Of a DNA stretch of 64,000 nucleotides, positions 48,871 through 62,700 are shown piece after piece. The stretch's first letter is position 1. The number at the start of each line of letters is the position of its first letter. Source of the stretch: Platycnemis pennipes (Eukaryota > Arthropoda > Insecta > Odonata > Platycnemididae); contig OW121848.1 in the NCBI GenBank assembly GCA_933228895.1, positions 86,695,470 to 86,759,469 of the forward strand, read 5' to 3'. The position numbers and the translations under genes were made by a program. The notes beneath the pieces were generated by a model. It made no database searches. It saw only the letters and a list, made by a program, of their open reading frames with translations, and was not told the origin of the DNA.

Positions 48871-50428
48871 GGGATACGAAGTCAGCGAAAATATAGCAAT
48901 GCGTAGGTATATTTACCCCCTCCCATCCAGTCGCTCTTCTTGTGGGTTGCGAAGAAATGGAGACGTCCATCCACGAATACATCTCAATCGAGTGGATGAA
49001 GATCCTAATGAAGCGGAATGCGGTGGGAAATTTCCCAGAAAATACGGATAACTCTATTTCGGTTTTGACTGCTACTAAAATTAAACAGCGATGTGAAGAA
49101 TTAAAATTGAAATGTCTAGGACGTTAACAGGGTGATATGTTAAATATCATTCTACTAATTTTAGGTGTCATGGAATGTGATTCATTGGTAACGCTTAAAA
49201 ATATAATAATAATTCAATTCGATTTTCGGACTAAAATGTATCCGGAAATCAATTTTCAAGGTAATACTTAACCAATGCCAGACTTTCTAATTTCTGCCAG
49301 TAAAATGAGATCAAATGACTTAAGAAAATCAGCGATAAGCAATTCATATCCCATGCCTAATTAGGGTGTACCATATTGCAACAAATATTCCCGGATGAAG
49401 AGGGAAAGCCAAAGCATGCAAATGATTTTACCATTTGCCATCACACATTGAGTGAGCACTAATGCTAGGCAGAACCGAGAAAGTTTGAAGTAAGACACTT
49501 TGATAAAAATAAGTAAAAATATTGGGTTAGAACTTTGAATAGAATAATCAATTTTGAGGGCAAATAAAATTCTAGTAATATCCAAACATGATGGGCGATA
49601 GGGAGATTTCAACGAAATGTTATTTGATCAAACATTTAGATTCATAACAATTTCACTAAAACAGCGATAAACAAAATAGGTAAAACAGCGATAGCAAGGA
49701 ATTTTACCGAAACGTAGTGTACGTTCGTGTATAGACCTATCATACCTGTGATTACCATTTCTCAATGAATGTCCTAAATTCCAAGGCTACCCCTCACAAA
49801 ATATATCATGAACCGTTATTAGCTTTTGATTTAAGGTTCCTCTTACATTGTAAACACAGTAGGTACTCTCCTATTTTAATACTGTGTGTTCTTCAACTCA
49901 AGGGATCCCATAACTATCTTAACCAAAATCTAATACCTGTAAATGCTGGGATTTATATACCATCCGCAGTATTAGTCAAAGATTCTTCCAACTACTGATA
50001 ATATCTGGTAAATTAATACCTGTTCGAATGTGTTCCAAGTCCAGAACGAAAATTCCTGGTCTTTTAAGGTCTAAAAGGTTGAAAACCTAATTTTCAAGGT
50101 GCAAAGCTTCATCTCAGTGAGGAATAAAAACATCTCATAGAGATATTTCTTTTAGTAAAGAAGTAAAGTATTACTATGAGTAGCACACAACAAATGTGTT
50201 ATAAAATAAAAATTAAAGATTAAAATTAAAGATAGAAGAGTTTGTATGCTATTACCTACTGAGGAGGAAACTACAAAAATTATCTTAGCCAAAAAATTTA
50301 CGATACTGAGGTTTTGTAAAAATAGAATGGGCATTTCAGATAGAATATAACGAGATAGGCAATAATACAATAATTTATGTGAAACAGAATTATAACTGCC
50401 CTAGATAAATGATCAGCTTCCACTGTGT
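48871..50428. other. AT-rich region, no gene recognised
   Basis: No motif, repeat family or RNA gene was recognised. Confidence 0.55.
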
Positions 50429-50518
50429 TAAGACTTAATAAGACCAAGTTTCGCTTCTTACAGCGTCTTCTGGTCCTGAAGATGCAGTGAAAAGGGAAAC
50501 CTGGTCGTATTAAACCTT
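50429..50518. repeat. palindromic repeat with Penelope-like terminal motif
   Basis: An imperfect inverted repeat of ~40-bp arms: TTAATAAGACCAAGTTTCGC..GCGTCTTCTGG on the left is mirrored by the complement of CCTGAAGATGC..GGGAAACCTGGTCGTATTAA on the right. The right half has the order CTGAAGATG-stem-GAAACCTGGTC. I associate that pattern with terminal regions of Penelope-like and related retroelements in arthropods, from memory only. No coding part is present nearby. Confidence 0.5.
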
Positions 50519-51039
50519 ATATAGTAAGAGTTGCTCATTTTCCAAGTGCGGTTATATACCGTTTCCACTCAATCCAGCCTCAAGTCTCAAATTTTGTAAG
50601 GAAAATTACGGTGGGATGAGTTTTCATGCAGGTCTTCCTGTTATTTTGCAATCGTACCCAAACTCATTATCTCCTCTGGAATATAATTCATTGAGTTTTG
50701 AAGCTCACATAGAACAGTGGCCATATAGTGTGACATATACTAAAATGGCAATCCCGCCGTGATCAAAGACCATTGCAACAATGGCTGCGAAGATGTGGGT
50801 CTGCGTGGAGGACTAAGTATCTAGCTCAAATCTTTCAACCTGTCTGCCTTGGAAGACCCAATGGAGATATAATATGATTGTTTCGCCAGCGCAGAACTGA
50901 AGTTCCCTGAACGCGCAAGCACATTTACCATGCTGAGGGAATTGCCATTCAATCCAACGAATGAGTGTATAGCAGTATTTTTTATGCTGCATATTAAACT
51001 ATTTCACTATAAAGTACTAACCCTGTCATTTTTAAATAT
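50519..51039. other. no gene recognised
   Basis: Ordinary AT-rich sequence between two repeats. Confidence 0.5.
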
Positions 51040-51365
51040 TACCATCGGTTTAAAATGTCATTTTTCCCGCGTACCAAAAGAGAGCACAATAGGCACCGTA
51101 GCAAAGGGATAGGCAGTATAAATATTATCTGAGTAGTCTGTAGTGCCTGATGCATGTAATAACAACCAATAATCCCTTTCTTATTACAAGATACATAGAT
51201 AATCGTAGATACTAACCAGCTAACTGCATGTGACCCTATTATATAGCATATTTCCATAGCTTAATATCTTCATAATACCTTAGTTGCATGTCAATGGTGC
51301 ATGTTTGGTGATCTTCACCCCTTGCCACACACCCTCCTGGTGGCTCGCAGGGTATTACGTAGACG
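51040..51365 (+). mobile_element. Jockey/CR1-like LINE, 3' end, copy 3
   Basis: It begins inside the terminal protein motif (FKMSFFPRTKREHNR-like at about 51051-51095) and continues through the same 3' UTR as the copies at 22460-22880 and 40615-40935. It shares TAGTCTGTAGTG, TGATGCATGTA, TGCATGTTTGGTGATCTTCA, CCACACACCCTCC and GCAGGGTATTACGTAGACG. It is severely 5'-truncated. A possible 5-bp TTACC direct repeat flanks it, but this is weak. Confidence 0.85.
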
Positions 51366-53568
51366 TTACCCCACTTTAGTTGTGATTGCATAAAATGTTA
51401 GCGAATGAGTATGAACCTTCAAAAACCTTCACATAAGCATGAATGTATTTGTGCTCTGTGCATTTCAAAATGAAAGAATTAGTGTAGGTCTATGACAAAA
51501 TGTGGATTAAATACGCATAACTGCATTCTTAATGTCGCATAATTTTCTCAGCGGTAAATATCAAAAGTGGATCACTTAAATATAAAATCCTACAGAAGCA
51601 CTCATCATATCCATTCTGGGTATCCCTGTTCGATCCGGACCGTTCATTTAATGACACGATTTATATTGCCACCAGAAAATTCCTCGCTCGTGGGCATTTC
51701 TTTTGCGGGGATATGCGTTAGGATAATGTAAAATTTTCACTCACCGTTAGTGTAGAAAATGGTGGTCAAACAAAAATAATCAACTAGTGTATTATGTGAG
51801 ACCATGAAAATATGCATTTATTGATGACGCATTGTTAAAATCACTTATCAGTAATTCTTCTTATGAGGTAGCATAATAAAAAAGGTATATAACCCTGACC
51901 AACGACGTCATGAAATAATGATTATCAAGTGTTAATTGCGTAACAATAATTTCATTATCCTTTCGCTGCGCTTTGGAGATTCACTCCGACAAACAGCAAA
52001 TTATGATCACTATCCTTTTTATGCAATATTAATTCCCTCTTTCCTTTTAAAAATCAATTTTAGAAATCAAGAGATCTAAAACGAGTTAACGCCCTGGTGT
52101 GACTCATCGTTTTAAGGGCGAATAAATATATTTTTGAAAAAAACTACTTTCGCTGGCTTCTTTGTGACTTTCCAATTAGATTAGCCAATATTTCGGCACG
52201 TGCGTGTTCGCGCAGAGAGGGAGGAAGGGAACTAAATTCGCAGCCGCGTGGTATGGTAATAGGGTGGTCGTCGCCGGCTCTGTGTACGGCCTACCCTGTG
52301 ACACCCGTTCAGGTGCCTCAACACCCTTCTGTTGCGCTCCTCCCCCATATACACACACTCCATTAAATCGGTTTTGCTCACGTCGACCCATAAAACCCGA
52401 GGCCGCGGATCGCGAGTGCGACTAAAATCCCAATTTAGATCCCCATCACCGCTTCAAACGTGATCTGCCATTTTGAATTGCTAATTTTACCGAAAATCCG
52501 CGACGTTCCTCTCTCTAGAAACCCACACGCACACACACAAGATGTTGAATGAGTGATAATGCTCATCCGATGAGATTGTTTCTGCGCTAGGTGGCTTTCA
52601 CTGTCGGCTCCCATCAGGTTTTGAGGAGATTTGCTTACTGTCGGGGGCGTCAAAACGAAACAGCAGGTGAGATCAAATGCAATACGCGTGGGTTGCGGAG
52701 AAGCGAGGAAGAGAATGAATAGGGAAGGCAAGAGACAGGGAAACGACAGGAGTGATAGACGCTTTCGGAGTCATTAACGGATTACTTTCCAAATGGCTAC
52801 CCCGTTTGTCGGGATCCTCGGCCGCCTAAATCTCATAAGCGTTAATCTAAGTTAAGTTATTCTTAAATTTTGAGGTGTTGAGATGCGTCACCCAGTGGAA
52901 ACTGACGTCGGAGTAATAACTAAGTCTCAATAAAAGTATCTTTAACTTATATTTCTGCTAAGCTGGCGGTAAGCTAATGAGACACAAACGGAAAAAAGAA
53001 CAGAGCTAGAAGTTGAAGAAAAGTGGTCTCGTCCGATTCATTTACAAATAGTCATTTCAATTAATTAATTGTGAATTCTTGAAGCCAAAACGAAACGTGC
53101 ATATGAAGGAATTCATGGTACAAAGAGCATTACACTTGTCTTTTTGAGTTCTTTAATTTATTTCTCGAATTCAAACGTCAGCAATACTTTCCAATCGCTG
53201 GCAAAAGAAAACTGTGTATGAATCGGTGGTTATAAAATATCTCCGAATTCATCTGCCTTGCATACAGGATGTAAATATTTACTACCCACAGCCTTACTAC
53301 CTACTACCTTTTACTTAAAGCCTTACTATTTACTACCTTTTATAGCCTACTTCAAAAGTAGGTTCTAAAAGTCTTTTATCGCAGTACAGTAACCACAGCT
53401 ATTGATTGATCTTGATTATAAGCTGCGTAAGTCGACATTGAAGCTTGGTGAGAAATCATATTTAAATAATAATGTGCAGGTGTAAAGTGCAGGTCAAAGC
53501 AGCTATGTAAAGTAAGATTTCAGTTTAGTCTGTAACATGATAAGAGGACAACTAAATAAAGATATTAG
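51366..53568. other. no gene recognised; small GC-rich patch at 52190-52440
   Basis: Mostly AT-rich. The 52190-52440 patch is CpG-rich with CGCGG motifs and could be regulatory. Around 53285-53340 there is an imperfect short tandem repeat based on CCTTACTA..TACTACCTTTTA. No exon was recognised. Confidence 0.5.
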
Positions 53569-54880
53569 TTATTTTTTTAGTTTTTGTTGCAGTAGATAAC
53601 TTCTGTATAACATTTTTTACAATTGGTATAAATATGTTATTTAGTTTTAAATCACTGATTCGTATACCATCAATACCAGGACCTTTGTTTTCCATATTTT
53701 TAGAATGTTTTTAACATCATCTTCAATAGCATAATCAATGACCATACTTTTTTTAACGTACCAGTTACAAGCTTGTTACAAAATTCAGAACAGTTTATTT
53801 TAATCCCTTCAATTACTTTTGTGTACTGCTTTAAAAATAAATCAACCACATCTTTAAAATCCATTTTTCTAGTGAAGTACTTCACAATGTCGTGATCAGG
53901 TACCCTATTTTTCCTATTTCCAGTTATGTACTTAATTTTCTCCCAAAGTTTCTTAGGATTATTACCCGCACATAACATTTTACTGTGGTAGAAGTCAATT
54001 TTGGCTTTGCGGATAGTTTTATTCGCAAGATCTCTTGCCTTTTGATACTGGCATCTATAATGCCTATTAGATGGACTGTTCTTCCACTTTTTATAAAGGC
54101 TTTTTCTTCCACTTTTTATAATTGTTTTATTTATATATCTCTTTCTCTTATTTTCTCAATGACATCAACATTAATCCAAGAATTATTAGATTTTTTGCCC
54201 TGCAAGTGATTTTTTTAGTTGCTTCCCTGTAAATATCTTGAAATAAATTGAGCATTTCCTTATATATCTCATCTGATAACATCCAATCAGATAGTTTCAG
54301 ACTCTTATCATCAAGATTTAAGATCAGATTTTTGACCGTTTGTTTACAAATGTAAGAATCTGATGGTTCAACTTTTTGTTTTTTTCCCATTTTATTATTG
54401 ATGGTAAATATACCACTAATTGGGTAATGGTCAGACAGGCTTGTTCTGAAAATATAACCTACAACTCCTTTGCTTTAATCATTTCATCAAGTTCAACTAC
54501 ACACTTATTAGGGTTCAATTTAGGTGGCCTATAAATGCAGCTAATAAAAATTTTTTAAGTTTTCAACTTCTAATGTGCCACAAAGGGTTTCACAGTGATT
54601 GGTATTTACTGCAATTTCCTGAAACGCTAAATTATTTTTTACAAAAACAATTATTCCTCCTCCTGTTCTTTTTTCTCTCAATTTGTAACATTTATAATAA
54701 CCTTCAAGTTCATATAAATGCATATCAACTTCAGTTACATTTACTTCAGATAATACAATTAAGTCATATATAAAATAGTTTTCAATAGAGTTTAGTAACA
54801 CTAAATTTATCCCAGTTTTGTTTAAAGATCTAATATTCAGATGCAATAACTCCAAATCACAGTTTTTCTTAGTTTAAAGG
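53569..54880 (-). pseudogene. LINE (non-LTR retrotransposon) pseudogene, endonuclease to start of RT
   Basis: Reading the minus strand from 54880 down, the AP-type endonuclease starts with LLHLNIRSLNK and continues LSEVNVTEVD and REKRTGGGIIVFVKNNL (54541-54855). After a frameshift CIYRPPK appears, and only ~27 codons later SDHYPISG (about 54420-54435), so the middle of the endonuclease is deleted. The linker follows in broken frames: SWINVDVIEKIRERD, then the NPKKLWEKIKYITGN motif (about 53935-53970). The reverse transcriptase begins with ENKGPGIDGIRISD (about 53645-53690), after which the element stops near 53569. Polymerase core and 3' UTR are absent. The endonuclease has no ATG at its start. 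Jockey/CR1-type architecture is inferred from motif order. Confidence 0.88.
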
Positions 54881-55560
54881 TCCAACTATGAGCCCAGGCA
54901 GTAATTAGATGTCTACTATATGCTAGGTATTTTAAAACATTTCAATATCGACTAATTTTGCGTTAAGTTAACAAGTTCTAAAATCCGTAAAAACACAAAC
55001 CCTGAACAATAACGTGATGCCGCACAATTATTTGCACCAGTTTTCCGTAAATGATAAATTCTAATTCTGACTTTTCAGCACATCAAGGTATATTCCAGTG
55101 CACCTTTATCTGTATACGCGTGATCGGAAAGACATGATAGCAATAATAATGAAACAGATGGACATGGTCCTAACTAAGTTCCATTTTTCAAAATACATGT
55201 TTAGATATAACTGGAAAATAACTAGGTACTTGTTTCACCTATCACTGAATTACTTCCGTGAAAGAAGTAGTGAAAATGTAGTTAGTAAAGAAATTGCCAT
55301 GGGTGTGCAACATTCACTTCACAAATTGAACAACCGTATTGTGAATCTCAGCGACATCTCTTGAATTATTTTGCCCGCCTACCGACATTAGGAATATTCC
55401 ACTTCCGTAATCGCCGGATTTGCGTTACATATTTGAAAGGGCAAATGTTTCCTCAAAATAGCATTGAAGTTTCATAATAAATTTTATACAAAGTTCTGTC
55501 ACACGACAAAAGTTTCTATCGTTAATCTGTCTGTCTTTTCGAAGCTCAAGTTATAATTAT
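54881..55560. other. repeat trace then AT-rich DNA, no gene recognised
   Basis: The first ~35 bp match the dispersed repeat at 39487-39520 (TATGAG.CCAGGCAGTAATTA). An 88-codon open frame at 55098-55364 is unrecognised. Confidence 0.5.
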
Positions 55561-58500
55561 AGATAAAAAGTCCCCCCCAACGCTGGATATCCCATTTCTT
55601 TTTATGAAATCGAAATCGAATATTCCACCACCGGCCTTAGCTCGCTGCTGCTTCTGTAACGTGATCTGTTTTATACCTTAGCCTCGCATCCCGACCCCTA
55701 AAATTGAAGGTAAAATAAAACACGGGCGTTGAGGCGATGTCCCCCTGGTGGTTATCCCGCAAGTTACTGATAGGCGGAAGGATTGCATAGAGAGGTCACG
55801 ACCAATTTTTGAGACCCAGCGCGCGAGGTTATGTGGTTTGAATCCAGACGTTCGTCTATTTTACAGCCGTTGACAGTCTTTCTAGAAGCCTGGTAGAGAT
55901 GGACGCGTAGTGAAGTTACTCCGTGCAGTGTGGAACGCTTCATTGTTCTGGTTTGTGATATTGTTTTGTTTCAAGGAATATGTTAATACCCTGAAGAGCG
56001 AGGAGTGATGTAAAAGGAAATTGAAGGCGATGAGATGGTGATAGTTGTAATCGCCATGCAAGAGCTAGTAAGAATCTTCAGAATACTCCGCATCTCGGCC
56101 TAGATATCTTCACTGCAAGGATTCACTCCACATCGATGTCGTGAATCTAGAAAATGCAATCCCGTCACGATATCATGTATTCGTGGAATGGTGCAATGAT
56201 ATGGTATGTATGTACTATCACTAAACTCATTTTACCTTTAACGCTGTGATTGACCGCGTGTATGGTAGTCACTGGAATGTTTTTGGTGAATTTGGTGCTT
56301 CAAATGTACATCAATGTCTCCCCCTTTTAAATTTAGTACTTACTAACTATATGATTTAGTTCTCCACATTTTGAAGTAATCACCTGTTATTGCTTTGTGC
56401 GAGTCAACGAATTTTTCTAATATGCATGTGAGTTTGGTTTTGTTAAACGAGGCGTTCCTCCTATGAAGAGTATTTATACCGTTTTAAACGTAGAAACATC
56501 GCTCTCGCAGGTCTACTGCATCTGTTTTTCCAAAGTTTCTCAAAAGATATGGATTACAGCCAGTCAATAAGTATTTTTATGCCTGGATCAAGATATTCTT
56601 AGATATAATAATAAGTCAATAAGCCCATGCACGTAGCAGTAACTCCATGTACAAGTCCATTTTTACCAATGAATATCTCCGCTGCATGACTTCACTTCAT
56701 CATGACGCCATGATCGCACATTTGCATGCGCTTTATAAATTAGATAGTTATCTTGGTCCTTAAATTTCTTCATTCACTATTCTGAAGTGCCTCTCAACGC
56801 TGATTGATCCCAATAAAATCAAAATTAGCACAAAAAAATACAAACCACTATCTCCTAAAAATATGGTGTGTAACAGTGATTTAAGAGCTGAAATTAAATT
56901 TCACTTAACTGATCTGACTCAAAATATCATTGATCTAAATTACTTATTTACGTTACGTTAATCATCGTTATTCGTAACTTTTTTCTTTTATATTATTCAG
57001 ACATAGATACCAATTTCAAAATCTAATTATAATTTCATCCAAGCAACTTATAAGAGTACGTTTTGGCAATTTATTCCTGTACATTAAAAAGAATTGTATC
57101 AGTCATCCCAATGTTTCAGTACCTAGTACATGAACAGTGACATTACTTCAATTTAAAATGGAATACACCTTATTTATATTTACTCCCACATCGTTGCTAT
57201 AACTTATGAAAATGTTTCACTCATACCATTACCGAAAATTGGAACCTGTAATCCGATTTATTTGACAAAAATTGTTTTCTAAATGCGCAAAACTCTTGCA
57301 TTTGTTGTTTTCCCACCTTCTTATTTGTCCTAGTTACAGTTTCTTACAAAATTAATATTTTTGGAATCAATTGTCAAAACATCTGCCAAGAAGCAGCACA
57401 TAACGAGAAAAGTTGCAATATTATTTTACTTTAAAGCGTTGAATTCATTTAGCTAAGAGCATATGCAAAATAATCAACGTATAATGACGCTTGACCTTCA
57501 AGCAAGGCGTCTTGAAACTTTTATATGCCTTAAAATTTACTGACAAATTTCTTCAATTAGCTAACCTTATTAATCATTGTTATTTTGTATGTTTATTTCC
57601 ACATATGGCATCGTTTTCCTGGATCAAAGTGGATTCTATTTTCAATTGATCACGTAATTGACCACATTACATGGTTTCCAAATTTTATTGAGGAGTTTTT
57701 GATTAGACCTATTTAAGGTATTGCCACTGCATAACGCTAGTAATAACTCCAAAGCAATAAGATAAATTAAATTTTACTTAAGTTAACATATTTGCATAGG
57801 TTAAGACCACTATAAATGCGTAATTAGTCCTGAAATGACAAGTGGTATGATTATCTTCATTTATTCGCAACACACTGTTTAATGCTGTTTTTGTTGTCAT
57901 TATTTTAATGCACAATTAAATGATCCAAAAGAAATGCGAGATGAATATTCTTAAATTCAGATTCCATGCAAAAGTCAACTCCTAAATTATTCACTGCTAT
58001 CTACGTTGGGTATACGTTCATGTCGTATCACGTACTATAATATCCCGATATTAGTTTCAACGTATCAAAACCCGCACGTGAGAAGGATCTTTCTGAGTTT
58101 ATCAAAAATATTTAATTGACTATATATCTGCAAAAATAAACATATATCGGTGGTTCTGTAAATAATGTTGTGGAAATATGATATGGAACTAGTGTAGTGA
58201 TAACTTTCATCACGCGACAATGGCTTTGATGTGAATGATTCTAAATTTCCAACTGAGCTTGCAAGGAAACTAATTTTAAATATCTAACATCTGATTCGAG
58301 GAAATTGGAATAGCGATCAAAATCTCCACTGTATTCCGTGATGTTCTCAGCCAAGTCAAATAAAGGTGTGATAAATTGCTTCCGATACAATGTCCACGGA
58401 ATTAACCTAGGAATGATAGTTGAACTCCCAGCGAACTTGGCGGCAGCCATCACAAATCTGTTCCACTTTAGGGTCGATGCACTTCCCCTTGCGGATATCG

Positions 58501-61500
58501 ATATGCCTTTATGGAATGAAGAAACTGGATCTTAGGATACGAATTCATTTCAACACTGGGTTTTTCCTCAGCATTCTGGTGCAGAAAATGTTGGTACTCG
58601 ATTGCATTGAAAAAAGAGAATCAAAGAGCCTTTTATTAGACACCATTTATATAAGGTTGGAGAAACGAAAATCATGCGTCTACAAATGGATATCGTGTTG
58701 TTAGCCAAAGAAATTTCTTTCATTCGCAAGCTGTCATTAGACAACGAATATTCTCCCAAAAACGCAGAAGTACCTACTCTTAACCGCCTCTGTTTGTTTA
58801 AAATAAGATTATTTGCGTTTTTATCTTTGGAAAAGTTTTCTTCGCATGCTTTAAATTCCTTGAAAATCCAACCCCATGGTTTCCAGAAAAACTTTATACT
58901 TCAAATTAGATAATTATTACACCATGATTTTCAAAAGGGGACTGTCATTTATGTATGGTATCATCTCATTGATTACTACCTTTCTTGCAGGAGACCTCTC
59001 TTATTCCCTTAGGTTTCATGGAATAAAGTTGGCCCCTTGAAATCGAAAATCTATTGCGATTGTTTTGATTAACTTTTACTCTGTCCTCCTCGTATCACTT
59101 TTAGTCTATGTTTCTAGATACATTTGTTTCACGAATATGTATTTCATGTAATTTAACTGCCATGCACAGCTCATAATTTAATTTTTTTTCATTTTCAAAT
59201 TAAGTTAGTTAAACATTTATCCATCGCGGCACTTGCCTATCATCTCATGCAGCATACCTTCTCGTCCAATAAATACTTTTTTACGCTATCAAAAAACCAT
59301 GGTATCCGTTCCATAAGCGTTAACTCACTACCGTTAACTGCATTTCGGATCCTTTTCTCAAAATAATCACTAACAAAGGCAATAAATAAGATGCCTGTTC
59401 AATATATTAATATAGTCTATAAAAACATCGTAATCCTTTCCAAAATGCAGCATACTTACCATTAATCAAGTTTAATTCACTCAAGAAATCGCATCACGGT
59501 ACTGGTTTTAGACAGATTTGTTTTACGTTTCACTAATGTAAAACGTGTCATAAGATCTCTCTAATGTTTGCTCTAGGATTAGTTATAAAATAATGCTCCC
59601 TTTCTAAACACCTCAACGGGTTTGTACAGAGGTATTTTCACATCTTGTGCCCCGTTTCATATTCAGGCAGAGAAAGATTTTTCAGTAGAACATCAGTCCC
59701 AACTTGTGTACTGTGCGGACAGTACTTCAGGTGCAGTACCTACTCTCTCTGTTACACACGACGTTTAATCATTAACCCTTTTGTACCTCTGCAAAGAGTA
59801 AGCTAATCCAGACGCCGGGTTTCTTTCAGCTCTTTCTCGGCATTACAAATCCCTACCTCCTCCCAAATATCCATACATGGGGCAAATAACATAGGCGTGC
59901 GTCGATTCCCATCCCCCTCGACCCCGCCTCCCCCGATAATTTTAACTTGAATCGCCACCGCCGCCGATCAGCGACACCTTTTTGACTTTTCATCCTATCA
60001 AGACCTTTCTTGCCATTTTCATCGATCAGGCTAATATTCAAAAATTTTCACTTCTTGATTCCATTTTTATCCTCTAAATAAAAACTATTGCCAAAGAATT
60101 AGAATTCAAATAAACTCTGTTGTCCTGAAATTAATTATATGTTCCAGTGCTTGGAATTCCAGGAAGTCATTTTTGTCCTTTAAGCCATTAATTTGCACAA
60201 GATGTTCTCTTCACTTTTGAAAGCATTCATTTACCTACCTTCTGCCAGCATTTTGTTTCGCTATCTATCCGACCATTTACCTTTCGTGATTAGCATAAAT
60301 ATTCCGATGGCACAACCAGAAACCTCTTTCTTTCCTGTTGAGTCCAGTACTTCCTTATAGACGTTAGGAAGTAATTGTGATAATATTTGTTAGGTTAAAA
60401 TTAGTGAAGAACATCTGCTGCTGAATTACTTATCATCAAGATATTACCATGCATCTATTTTCCCTCCAAAAATTCATTGAAATCTTTCCCTTTACTTTTT
60501 AGCAAAACTCTTTTATGATCATGAGAAATAGGGAAAGTTGGTCCAATATTTATTCATTTCCTGGTCAATTAAGAGTACTTTATATATTGAGTAATATAAT
60601 AAGTCCATCGCAAGAATTCCATAGGAAGTTTTTCTATAGTAATTAAGTCTACTCATGATTCCATTTTTAAATGTATCAAGGCTTTGTTCCAAGAAATGCC
60701 GGAATAGATTAAAAAATAGGATCGTTTTTGACAGAAAACGTTTAAATTGGAAATCAGATGGCTGAAAATGGGATGTAATTTGCTATCACAGTTGCGCAAT
60801 GATATTTCTATCACTATCGTTTCACCCTCTATTCCTCTTTGTGTCCATCATGTTATCCGTTTTGTTCAGGACACGAAATGAAAAAGTTACCCATGAAATA
60901 AAAATAAACGTTACTATTGGAAGATGACATTCGAGCGAAATTTCTTCGTCCGCCCTCAACGAAACCAGTAAATGGGTAGCTCTCAACAGTGCATCCATAT
61001 TAACCTTGAGTTAAATAACTCGCACATTTACTGATTAATTATTTAAAAATAAGGCTTACAGTTTCTAGAACAGACTTTGAAATAATGGAAAATAAATGAA
61101 ACACAGTTCATAATTAATTTTATAACTAATTTAATTACGTCCCACTGGTGGTACTTTTCTTGCCTCTTGAATTTCTTAGTAGGAGAAAACAAAGGAAAAA
61201 TGTGGTCCTACTAAATGTTTTTCTTAAATACGAATTGAAAATATGCAAAAAGTAAGATTGATTATAGCATAGTGTGGGCAAATAATGGAATGCTGAAGAT
61301 TGAATACACAACACAGTACTTTTTACAAAGGATCACGACTACAATGACTTCCTCGAACCACTAATCATATCCACATGTAGACAGTTCTGAAAGCTATTAA
61401 CTTAGTTGGTTTGATTCGGACAGTATGGGAATTGATGAGAGGACCAATGCTGAATAAATTAAGAAAAAAGGAAATATATTGGACACAAGGATGGTACTCC

Positions 61501-62405
61501 CAATAGTCAAGGCTGAATTTAACTTGACTTCGTGACCTCAATGTGGAATCGGGAACACAATTAAAATAAAGAATGGAGCGAAGGCACGCCAGAAGGATTC
61601 GGCTCCGAAAGTTTAATGCAGGTAGGGAGCATTGATGTGCGGTGATTGGGAGAGGAAGTATTAAATAACGAGGGAAGTTAAAAATGAATACGGAAGAAAT
61701 AAATCCTGAGTAGGAATTCTCTGAACCAACAGGAATCCACATACTGGTAGAGTATTGGTCTGGTGGAGTGTTCATGCATCATCAATCCACATATATTCTT
61801 CTACCCCATCCATATCTCAATTTTTTATATCTATTTTATTAATAATAAGTTCATAACACATCGGTATCTCCGTCAATTCCGTTTTCCACTACCACCCTAT
61901 CCACAATCTACATTCAATACGTTGTACCATTGACATGAAGTCTCATACTATTAAATTACTATGAAAGGTGGTGAAATTTTTGTCAAGGAATTATATCCCA
62001 TAACATGTAACTATTACAACCTGAAGTCATTATTAGCTTTGCTTCGTATCAATTTTTCCCTTCCTTTAAAGCAGTTTAAGGTAAACTCCATTTCTCCAAC
62101 CAACTCGAGCTAAATAAAATATTTTGGACCAACTCGGCATCAACTGGCGAGGAAGGCCAAAATTAATTCCTATTATTAAAGCTACGATAATGCCACGATC
62201 ACCACCCCACACGTGACATTATTCAGCAAAACATTCATTAATACAGTATTTAAAACATGAGAAATTACCGGCATTAAATTGGACTGGGATGATGTATGAA
62301 GCTGATAGTGATTCATAGAGTATTAATTTACGATTTCATGAATACGCGGCGAGCTTAAAATGGGAATCATCGCATTAAATCATAATTTTCTCGCATTTTA
62401 TACGT
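55561..62405. other. long AT-rich region, no gene recognised
   Basis: There is no coding motif, recognised repeat or RNA gene over nearly 7 kb. TGGTTTGAATCCAGAC near 55839-55854 resembles a pol III B-box but lacks an A-box at the right spacing. A GC-richer patch at 59800-59990 and a TAAT-rich, CpG-retaining patch at 62180-62400 could be regulatory. A 136-codon minus-strand frame at 61365-61775 was not accepted as a gene. Confidence 0.5.
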
Positions 62406-62700
62406 CTCCAATTATGGTCCACACCACGCCCTCTTAGTCGCCATTCTCCCTCCTCCCCTTCCCTTGCGCCAGCCCCCCCCCCCCAACACGCGCGGCCCTT
62501 ATCCACATTTCCCTACTCCAGACGCGGTTGCCCGTCTCCCCTCACCCATCAATTCTCCACGTCGCGCGTCCACCTTTCCCTCCTGCGACCGAGCCTCCTT
62601 CGCCCCCCAGCCTCCCAATAAAACCTACTTTTTATTCCCCTCACAGGAAGTTCAGAATTTCATTTTGACGCCGAAAAAGCCACGTTAAATTAATAGTCCG
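62406..62700. other. C-rich island with poly-C run
   Basis: A pyrimidine-rich plus strand with a C12 run at 62473-62484 and CpGs. It is similar to the other short C-biased islands. The 74-codon open frame here is Pro/Arg/Ser-rich and compositional. Confidence 0.4.

Noticed and set aside
55720..55860. possible tRNA gene or SINE head
   Set aside because: A B-box-like GGTTTGAATCC is present, but no A-box at proper spacing and no cloverleaf could be drawn.
61365..61775. 136-codon minus-strand open frame
   Set aside because: No motif. The plus strand is rich in AATTAA-like and purine patterns that happen to lack minus-frame stops.
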